DNA of 64,000 nt from Hygrocybe punicea. Lineage: Eukaryota > Basidiomycota > Agaricomycetes > Agaricales > Hygrophoraceae. The stretch is taken from assembly GCA_963556145.1 (NCBI GenBank), contig OY744466.1, forward strand, positions 1,550,001 to 1,614,000, read 5' to 3'. A program made the position numbers and the translations under genes. This document shows, in pieces, positions 56,775-64,000 of this stretch. Below the pieces are notes generated by a model. It saw nothing but the letters and a program-made list of their open reading frames with translations. It was not told where the DNA came from and did not search any database. Numbering within the stretch: the stretch's first letter is position 1; every line of letters starts with the position of its first letter.

Positions 56775-59453
56775 ACGAAGACGACGAGGACGAGGGGAAC
56801 GCAACGGGTATGTACATCCCACTCTCCGCCCACTCCTCCTCCCTCTCCTCCTCCCTTTCCTCCTCCCTCTCCCTCTCCCTCTCCCTCTCCCTGCTGCCCT
56901 TGCCTCCTGCCTTCCCACCTTCCCACTTCTCCCACTCCCACTCCCTTCTCCCACTCCCACCTTCCTCCACTCCCACTCCCACCTTCCTCCCACTCCACAC
57001 CCACCTTCCTCCCACTCCACACCCACCTTCCTCCCACTCCCACTCCCACCTTCCTACTCCACACCCACCTTCCTCCCACACCCACACCCACCTTCCTCCC
57101 ACACCCACACCCTTCCTCCCAGTCCACACCCACCTTCCTCTCACCTGCATCCTGCCCTTTACTATTTAATTATGTATTTTAATAATCATTAAATGTATGT
57201 GTCTATTTTAAGTAATAGTAAGGTTATATATATTGATTCCAATAGAGAATTGAGCAATATTAAATAGAAAAGCACAATATTCCAAGTGGGGTAATTTCTG
57301 GTTTTGCCATAGATTGGCATTGGGGATAAGTAGCTCCTGTAATGGCTGATGGCTGATAGTAAAAGTAAGATATTGTGCAGTGTCAAAATAATAATTGTGC
57401 AATTTTGCTATTCCCTGTGCTGTTAATAATTGCATTCAAATTATATTACATCGTACATTTATGTGAAGTACAGATTGAAACATTTTGATTACTATATATA
57501 TATGGCAGGTTCTGAATAAATATTGGTTTGAGCTGTTGTGAGCTCTGTCAATGTTGTCAACATTAAATACATGCAGGCAGAGTGGGATGTGGCTGGGCCC
57601 ATGTCAAAGCAAAAGCGGGCTCCTGGTCAACCTAATCCTGCAGTGAGAGCTGGGCCAGGGTCAACCTTATTCTGCAGCAAGAGCAGGGCCATGTCAACCC
57701 AATGCTGGAGCAATGGCCAGACCCTCATGAATCCAAACCTGCGACATGGGTGGGTCTGGGGTCAATGCAATGCTACAGGACAGGCTGGACCCCAATCAAC
57801 CTACCCTACAGTGAGTGCTGGATGTGGGTCAACAAAGTGCTGCAGCAAGAGCTGGACCCTGGTCAACACAAGCCCTGCAGCAAGTGCTGGACCCAGGTCA
57901 ACCCAGTGCTGCAGCAATAGCTGGAGCCCGGTCAACCCAAGCCTGCAGGAAGAGTGGGACCTGGGTCAACCCAAGCCACGCAGCAAGTGCTGGACCCCGG
58001 TCAACCTGGTGCTGCAGCAATATCTAGACCCTGGTCAACCCCAGCCCGGCAGCGAGTGCTGGATCTGGGTCAAACCAGTGCTGCAGCAATATCTGGACCC
58101 CGGTCAACCCGGTGCAGCAGCAATAGCTGGACCCAGGTCAACCCTGTGCTGCAGCAAGTGCTGGACCCAGGTCAACCCAGTGCTGCAGCAATATCTGGAC
58201 CCCGGTCAACCTGGTGCTGCAGCAATAGCTGGACCCAGGTCAACCCAAGCCTGCAGGAAGAGCTGGACCTGGGTCAACCCCAGCCCTGCAGCGAGTGCTG
58301 GATCCAGGTCAACCCGGTGTTGCAGCAATATCTGGACCCCGGTCAACCCAGTGCTGCAGCAATACCTGGACCCAGGTCAACCCAAGCCTGCAGGAAGAGC
58401 CAGACCTGGGTCAACCCAACCCCCGCAGCAAGTGCTGGACCCCAGTCAACCTGGTGCTGCAGCAATAGCTGAACCCTGGTCAACCCAGTGCTGCAGCAAG
58501 TGCTGGACCAAGGTCAACCCAGTGCTGCAGCAATATCTAGACCCCAGTCAACCCCAGCCCTGCAGCAAGTGCTGGATCCAGGTCAACCCGGTGTTGCAGC
58601 AATATCTGGACCCCGGTCAACCCAGTGCTGCAGCAATAGCTGGACTCAGGTCAACCCAAGCCTGCAGGAAGAGCTGGACCTGGGTCAACCCAAGCCCCGG
58701 AGCAAGTGCTGGACCCAGGTCAACCCGGTCCTGCAGCAATAGCTGGACCCCGGTCAACCCAGTGCTGCAGCAATACCTGAACCCTGGTCAACCCAGTGCT
58801 GCAGCAATAGCTGGACCCCGGTCAACCCAAGCCTGCAGGGAGAGCTGGACCCGGGTCAACCCAAGCCCCAAAGCAAGTGCTGGAACCAGATCAACCCAGT
58901 GCTGCAGCAATAGCTGGACCCAGGTCAACCCAAGCCCTGCAGCAAGTGCTGGATCTGGGTCAACCTGGTGCCACAGCAATATCTGGACCCCGGTCAACCC
59001 AGTGCTGCAGCAATAGCTGAACCCTGGTAAACCCGGTGCTGCAGCAATACCTGGACCCCAGCCACCCCACCCTGCAGGAAGTGCTGGGCCTGGGTCAACC
59101 CAGTGCTGCAGCAACAGCTGGACCCAGGTCAACCCAAGCCTGCAGCAAGAGCTGGTCCACGGTCAACCCAGGTCAACCCACGTTGCTTGCACAGCTGGAC
59201 CTGGGTCAACCCAACCTTCCCAGAATAGCTGTCCTGGGTTAACCTACCCCATGGCAGAGCTGACACTGGGTTGACCCACCCTGCCACCCTTGACCAGCAA
59301 GAGCTGTACCTGGGTCAACCTATCACCCCACATTTCCCCAGCAAGAGCTGTCTCTTGGGTTAACCTACCCCCCCAGCAAGCAACTGCGCTATGTGTACCT
59401 ACCTTTTGCAACTATATCTGTGATTGGGTTAACCAAAACGACTGGGTCTACTG
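56117..59453 (-). repeat. Right arm of foldback element
   Basis: Inverse of the left arm, in the same order from the outside inward. The minisatellite portion is about two repeat units shorter than on the left, and the C-rich simple repeats lie at 56815-57140. Confidence 0.75.
57600..59200. repeat. 34-bp minisatellite, right arm
   Basis: Inverse orientation of the left array, units of CTGGACCC(A/C)GGTCAACCCA plus (A/G)(T/C)GCTGCAGCAA. One frame (57538-59016) stays open for 492 codons because of the repeat structure. Confidence 0.9.
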
Positions 59454-59830
59454 TGGACAGACGTGTTATCAAAGCCGGGATAACCGGGATTCATGAAAAC
59501 CGGATATCGTTGACTAAAGGAAATGAAGGATTAACATGTGATCAATGTCATGGTGGCCGGGTCTCAATAAATGCGGAATATCTTGAGCAGGCGGAGGGTG
59601 CGTTAGCTCCTAATCAATGTCGGGATAACCGGGTCTCAATAAACCGGAAACAGTCTGAGCGGGAGAAATGATGGAAAGGCTGTTAACCAATGCCAGGATG
59701 ACCAGACTTCGATGAAACAGCAACCTCTTTGGCGAAAGAAATGATGGATGAGCTCGATCAATGCTGGGATGACTAAGTTCGTTCATAAATAGAAATTCGC
59801 TAACCAAAAGGAGATATTGCCAGTTCGATA
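59454..59830 (+). repeat. Decayed tandem repeat upstream of accessory gene
   Basis: About four units of 80-90 bp with (A)TCAATG(T/C)CGGGATAACC, GGGTCTCAATAAA and GAGAAATGATGGA. The left flank of the foldback element (GGAAGAAATGATGGACGG) belongs to the same repeat, showing that the element inserted inside it. Confidence 0.6.
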
Positions 59831-60110
59831 CATATCGGCTTGGCTGACAAATACAATCAAATCGGTACAGGGGCTACAACAACAAAAGGATCAAGATATT
59901 GCGGCACCGTAGCTGGCTGTGCAAATGTATTCTGTTTCAAACGTAAATGCAGAAACACTAAACGACATCCACACAATACCTATAATCAGAAGATTGAGAA
60001 TGAAAATGTCACATGTGTATTTTGTGCTGAAGCATGTGATCAGGATATAATCGTACATTCCGAGAAAAGTATTTCTCTATATCAATCAACTTTTTCTTCC
60101 ATATTCAACG

Positions 60111-61292
60111 ATGGACGACCATTATAATTTCGCAGACGCATGTGAGCCATACATACGCATACATTCACTCATCCCTGATATGACATTGACAGCCAAATAC
60201 TTGGAAAGCCTCATAGCCACACGATTAAATGACGATGATACTCAACTAGCGAATTCCGCAAATGTCAGTAATCACACTGAAAAGATTATCATGTTGATCA
60301 TATGCACAGATTTCGAATGTCAATGTCATACATAACAATTGCCCAAACTGCTGGAGATTTACATTGCCGGCGACAGATACAACGGAACCAGAAGAATTGG
60401 TCTTAAGCCTGCAAGCAATATTGGCAAAGAAGGATCTACCACCCATCACAACAATGTAAGGGTAATATATCTTATATGACAAGAATACTTTATAGAACTC
60501 CAATAGTCCACCCGAACGCCAAATCCCATTTATCCGTCAAAGCGTTATTGTTACAGGTCTTAATACCACAGGCTTCAATTCCTTTATTGATAACCTTCAT
60601 ATTCTGCATCGGAAGCTAGCTCGTTATTTCCCCGAACGTGCCATACAGGACTTTATGCCAGCTACCTACATGGAATACACCGCATTAGCAATAGGAACCC
60701 AATATTTTACTGATCGCCGATCCAATGACACGTCCCGTGAAATCCCATTCGACCGCAATGTTGATCCCAAAGGCATCCTAACGTCCATGGCCAATGCACG
60801 ATATTTCCATGGAATGGACAACCGGGTTCTTTATTTCAAGTTGGAGTCAAGTGGGAATCGATCTCAGTGAGTGTTTGATCATTATGATACAAATACCCGG
60901 ATTACAAGAAAAAACATATTAGCTTTGTGCCTGGAAATCCTATTTGCTTCAGAGTTGGTGATATCATTGAGGTTCAATTCACGGTATCGGCGGTTCCTGT
61001 GAGGGGAGACAAGTTCAAGATGATTTTATGCCTGCGATCATTGGCGTTGGTTGAAAGTGACTTTACAGAGGTATCGTTCATATCTTTGCTGTAATTCAGA
61101 TGTCCACTAATTTGTACACTCTCTCAGGATGCGGCCATGAATCGAAAGAACACAAATGTATACGCGCCCACTCCATTATCCAGAATTTCAATCAAACGCA
61201 GAGTAGGCTACGACTATCTAGATGATAATGCGGACGATATCGTGGAGACAAGGAGGCGTCTCAAAAATATGAATATTGAGCAAAGGGATTAA
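60111..61292 (+). CDS. Conserved Agaricomycete protein of unknown function, intact
   Basis: Six exons: 60111-60141, 60193-60263, 60310-60455, 60507-60866, 60923-61070 and 61128-61292. GT-AG introns keep frame (921 bp, 306 residues, no stop). Typical motifs are CPNCWRFTLP (about residue 45), VIVTGLNTTGFNSFIDNL, FDRNVDPKGILTSMANARYF, YFKLESSG, ICFRVGDIIEVQFTVSAVPV, FKMILCLRSLALV and KRRVGYDYLDD. I recognise this as a protein type that recurs many times in Agaricomycete genomes, often near repeats, without assigned function. The alternating hydrophobic pattern in residues 200-260 suggests a beta-rich domain. It is divergent from the gene at 52079; the 7.2-kb foldback element lies between them. 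It is the only accessory gene in this block without a nonsense codon. Confidence 0.65.
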
Positions 61293-61926
61293 TGGGGTAT
61301 ATAGATTCTGTTCCAACATCCACAGGCCTTTGGTATTCATATCTATGAAGACTATCTCACAATATATTTTGTACTACCACCAAAACTTTTGTAATACTTA
61401 CTGTGCCAGGATTTTCGTAATAGGATGTCAAAGTATTCCTCACAGTAGTTTAAAACATTTGTAGAAGTCCATCAAAGGAACGCGGAATATACTTGAAAGA
61501 ATTTGTTGGAGTGCTCCTTCAGGTATTTGTAATACCGCAAGAGATTTGTAGCGGTTTTCAAAAATTGTACAGGTTCATGGTTTTTGTTATGCAGCTTATA
61601 TAGATGTGTAGTAGTACTTAAAACCTTTGTGGTACTCCTCATTAACACGTAATGCCTTCAGGTATTTGTAATATTCTATTATACAGACGATGTCGGCAGG
61701 CGAAATTCCGAAAATCCCATTGTACATGGCTTGTCAGATATATGTCAAGTAGGGAGTTGTATAATGGTCACAGAACATGCATACCAGCATCCAAACATAT
61801 GACAAGCCATATTTAAAACTGTTAGTGCAGCGACATCCTTATTAAAATTGTTTGTTGCTGAATCTTATCACCAATTGTATGAGAATGTATTCTATATGGG
61901 ATTTGGGCAGCAACATCTTTTTGAGA
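61293..61926. other. No gene supported
   Basis: AT-rich, with several copies of CAGGTATTTGTAATA / CTTTTGTAATA-type short repeats (61380-61680). Confidence 0.4.
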
Positions 61927-61968
61927 ATTGTTGTGGTTTGCCGAACGGTTGACGAACAGGTCATGGAA
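61927..61968 (+). repeat. Hairpin repeat family, partial copy H5
   Basis: TTGTTGTGGTTTGCCGAACG then GTTGACGAACAGG; the right half of the hairpin is replaced. Confidence 0.65.
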
Positions 61969-62097
61969 GCACCATTTGGCAGATTCTCATTAAGCACAAG
62001 TACACTAATGCATGGTAAATGGCTTGGTGAATGATTGCAAAATGGGTATTGCTCCGTATGCAGTACTATTGCGCAATCATTGCTGGATAATATAATC

Positions 62098-62505
62098 CAA
62101 TGTATTATGCCTGGTATTTGGGCAGGAACATTTTTTTTGAAGTTGTTGTGGCTTGCCGAACGGTTGACGAACGAATCGAACGCCATTCGGCAAGTGCTTG
62201 TTAAGTCATATAAATATGTGTTAATTCCAAAATCTTGTCTTACATGTCTTATGGGTTATCACACACCTGGGTGAAGATTTACAGCAATCATTGTGTCAAT
62301 GGTACTGTATACTAAGCAATACACATTTGACAAGTATCTACTCAGACATGTAAGACAAGACTTAGGCATTAATATATTTGTGACTGCTTAGATGGCTTTA
62401 CAAGCACTTGCCGAATGGCGTTCGATTCGTTCGTCAACCGTTCGGCAAGCCGCAACAACTGTAAAAAAAATGTTGCTGCCCAAATTCCATGCAGAATGGA
62501 TTGAC
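62098..62505. repeat. Inverted pair of hairpin repeats (H6, H7)
   Basis: H6 (62142-62215, plus) and H7 (62388-62465, minus) face each other and their flanks are inverted copies as well (TTGGGCAGGAACATTTTTTT against its inverse; ACATGTAAGACAAGA against its inverse). Together they form a foldback structure of about 400 bp. Confidence 0.75.
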
Positions 62506-62661
62506 ACACACTTAACTTTCAAACAATCTGGACCGATCGACAAGGCATTGTCGGTTTTCTTTGTTATTGCTACAATAGTTGCTTAGTATCGTTTTATAGG
62601 CTATTGTAAAATTATGTACAATAAAGAGTAAAGCTGACATTGTGATAGAATTTCCAGTCGT

Positions 62662-63006
62662 TTACTCCTGCTTCAATTTCCATACAGCAACGAGGAACCC
62701 CAAGACAAACGCCAGGACCATCACGATAACACTATCGGGAAGCGTCAACCATGGTCTTGGAACATTTGTTACGACATACCTCTCGATCTCTTGTTGCAAA
62801 GCCCTTTCACGCCGTTGCGCCGCCTTTCACAATCTTCTTTCCCACCTCGCCTCGGAACGGTCATTTGATAATTCGGTGATTGCTAAAAATATGTTAATAC
62901 GATGCCATAAATGGTTAGTAAACTTACTTATGTTTATCTGATCACCCGCAATGTCGTTCAGGTTGCACCGAGTGAGTTTAGAACATTTGGCTTGCCCGAA
63001 GAACAT
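62662..63006 (-). pseudogene. Small tail-anchored protein, right copy, one TGA
   Basis: Three exons on the minus strand, 63006-62928, 62882-62780 and 62731-62662, with GT-AG introns of 45 and 48 bp (252 bp, 83 residues). Sequence: MFFGQAKCSKLTRCNLNDIA then GDQINI; SNDRSEARWERRL, a TGA (62829-62827), KAAQRRERALQQEI; and a C-terminal membrane helix VIVMVLAFVWGFLVAVWK ending KLKQE. It is paralogous to the plus-strand gene at 48708, with the same intron position before the helix. At the TGA the left copy has AGA, so this copy carries a premature stop. The pair faces inward at both edges of the block with the foldback element. Confidence 0.6.
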
Positions 63007-63796
63007 AATACTGGGTTGAGATGATATACGAGAAAACATCTATAGACTACAGATTGAAATTACACAGAAACGATTGTAATTACACAGAAAAGATCAGGCT
63101 CTCAGGATTCGTGCTACATCTGATGTTACACTACATTTGAACGCTCTCCTGATCATACTATTTGCCTGTCTCTGCAGTGAATGCCAGAAAATACTGTTCA
63201 AGATGTTTTCAGCGGGCCAATCCAATATGAATAACAATGCTAAGTCCTGAAACAACATCTACATAGCTAACTTAACAATATTCTGCTTGTCCAATAGGCA
63301 TTCATTCATGTGTATCAGCTACAATAGGTGAATATTGTTATGTCTATCATTTATAACCCATATAAAGTATAATTCCAACATTAGCATTCCTCTTGATATT
63401 CATATTGATGGCACTAGATGACATATCAAAGATCAGAATAATAATATTTATTTACGGCAAATCCAACGGATTTCTCTTGACATGCCCTTGCATGAGATAG
63501 TTGAGAAAAATTTCACTGAGATGGTTGAAAACACTTCAAACCTACCAAATATCGCTCGACATGCATTTGTCAAGCTAAATCTTGATTCACCATACTTTAC
63601 CTATTATAAGCACATTACCTGTTATGTTATTGTCACGTGACCTGGTTCCGATCATTATATAGTCAGCAACTTTAACTTAAACTTGCATAACACACTTCCT
63701 CGTGACCAACTCCAGCAACAAATACCCGTATCTGGTACCTTTCATAGTTCACATTATCAAATCATTTACACACCTTCATTTCTGTAGTTTTGAAAT
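63007..63796. other. AT-rich upstream region, no gene seen
   Basis: Contains a GTCACGTGACC box near 63635 and TATATAG near 63656, about 140 bp upstream of the Cys-rich frame at 63797; plausible promoter. Confidence 0.4.
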
Positions 63797-64000
63797 ATGC
63801 CTAGAGCTCAGGAATTTGGCTATGAAGTTTGCGCCCATATCTGTCCAGGACGAAAATGCACATCAGTACAGACACAAACCATCCTTTGGAACAAAGAAGG
63901 GAGCTCCTGTCAGCGACATTGTGGATCAGCATTGAAACACCCAAATTGTATCTCATCTGGAATCTGCCCACAGTCTGTGTGTCTTGGCTGGAGGTTCATA
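63797..64000 (+). CDS. Cys/His-rich protein, 5' end only
   Basis: An open frame of 68 codons running off the right edge. Cys and His recur in a zinc-ligand-like pattern: VCAHICPGRKCTSV, SCQRHCGSALKHPNC, SGICPQSVC. A TATA-like box and a CACGTG element lie upstream. I do not recognise the family; the spacing could be a zinc-binding domain or a set of disulfides, but there is no signal peptide. Whether an intron follows cannot be seen. Confidence 0.4.
   Translation, partial: MPRAQEFGYEVCAHICPGRKCTSVQTQTILWNKEGSSCQRHCGSALKHPNCISSGICPQSVCLGWRFI

Larger units (their letters stand above)
52251..59453. mobile_element. 7.2-kb foldback (Galileo/FB-like) element
   Basis: Two long inverted arms, 52251-55412 and 56117-59453, enclose about 700 bp. 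Outer ends read CAGTAGACCCAGTCGTTTTG on both sides. The first 280 bp of the arms differ at two positions; inner parts are clearly diverged. Flanks are TGGACGG (left) and TGGACAG (right), a probable 7-bp target duplication with one change. Long arms made of tandem repeats with a 7-bp duplication match the layout of Galileo/Foldback elements (P superfamily) known in Drosophila. No transposase is seen, so it is non-autonomous. It lies between two divergent accessory genes. Confidence 0.75.

Noticed and set aside
57538..59016. 492-codon frame and many shorter frames in the minisatellites
   Set aside because: Open frames follow from the stop-poor 34-bp unit; both arms give them and the frame shifts with unit length.
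59840..60127. 95-codon Cys-containing frame upstream of the accessory gene
   Set aside because: Overlaps the start of the well-supported six-exon gene at 60111 in another frame and has no recognisable content.

Overview
The window comes from a filamentous basidiomycete, most likely an Agaricomycete. Host genes carry many introns of about 45-65 bp, one gene is a CYP63-type cytochrome P450 (a family typical of wood-decay polypores), and a single locus holds Helitron, hAT, Tc1/mariner-type, LTR and foldback elements nested in one another. I saw no tRNA, rRNA or CRISPR. Exon coordinates were worked out by hand from splice signals, frame and family conservation.

Left host block (1-7.8 kb). The 5' part of a TFIIIC subunit gene (TFC4/sfc4, minus) runs off the left edge. 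Then come a small possible membrane-protein gene (plus), a MYND zinc-finger gene (minus), a 16-exon P450 of 600 residues (plus) that shares a 101-bp divergent promoter with the MYND gene, and an intact five-exon, four-helix MARVEL-like membrane protein (minus).

Repeat block (8-29 kb). A dead Tc1/mariner-like element has terminal repeats and TA flanks. Next are minisatellites built on a palindromic decamer. A repeat-associated gene is split by a non-autonomous LTR element. There follow a decayed hAT end, an 849-bp almost perfect palindrome with a CCA duplication, and a young LTR element with CCGG target duplication, tRNA-type primer site and polypurine tract.

Helitron block (32-45 kb, minus). 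An apparently open five-exon gene (870 codons) with zinc-finger-like motifs abuts a Helitron. The Helitron polyprotein was one frame of 2602 codons. It is now broken by a hAT insertion (8-bp duplication), a 640-bp foldback MITE (TA duplication) and one CGA-to-TGA-type nonsense change.

Right block (45-64 kb). A 7.2-kb foldback element sits between two divergent accessory genes. Its 3-kb inverted arms contain a roughly 34-bp minisatellite, and it is flanked by a probable 7-bp duplication. The surroundings are arranged as a mirror image: short hairpin repeats, then two paralogous tiny tail-anchored-protein genes pointing inward. This foldback element and its symmetric neighbourhood are the best candidate for something undescribed. 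A recurring theme is that LTR, hAT and foldback elements here all carry strand-asymmetric, low-complexity interior sequence.
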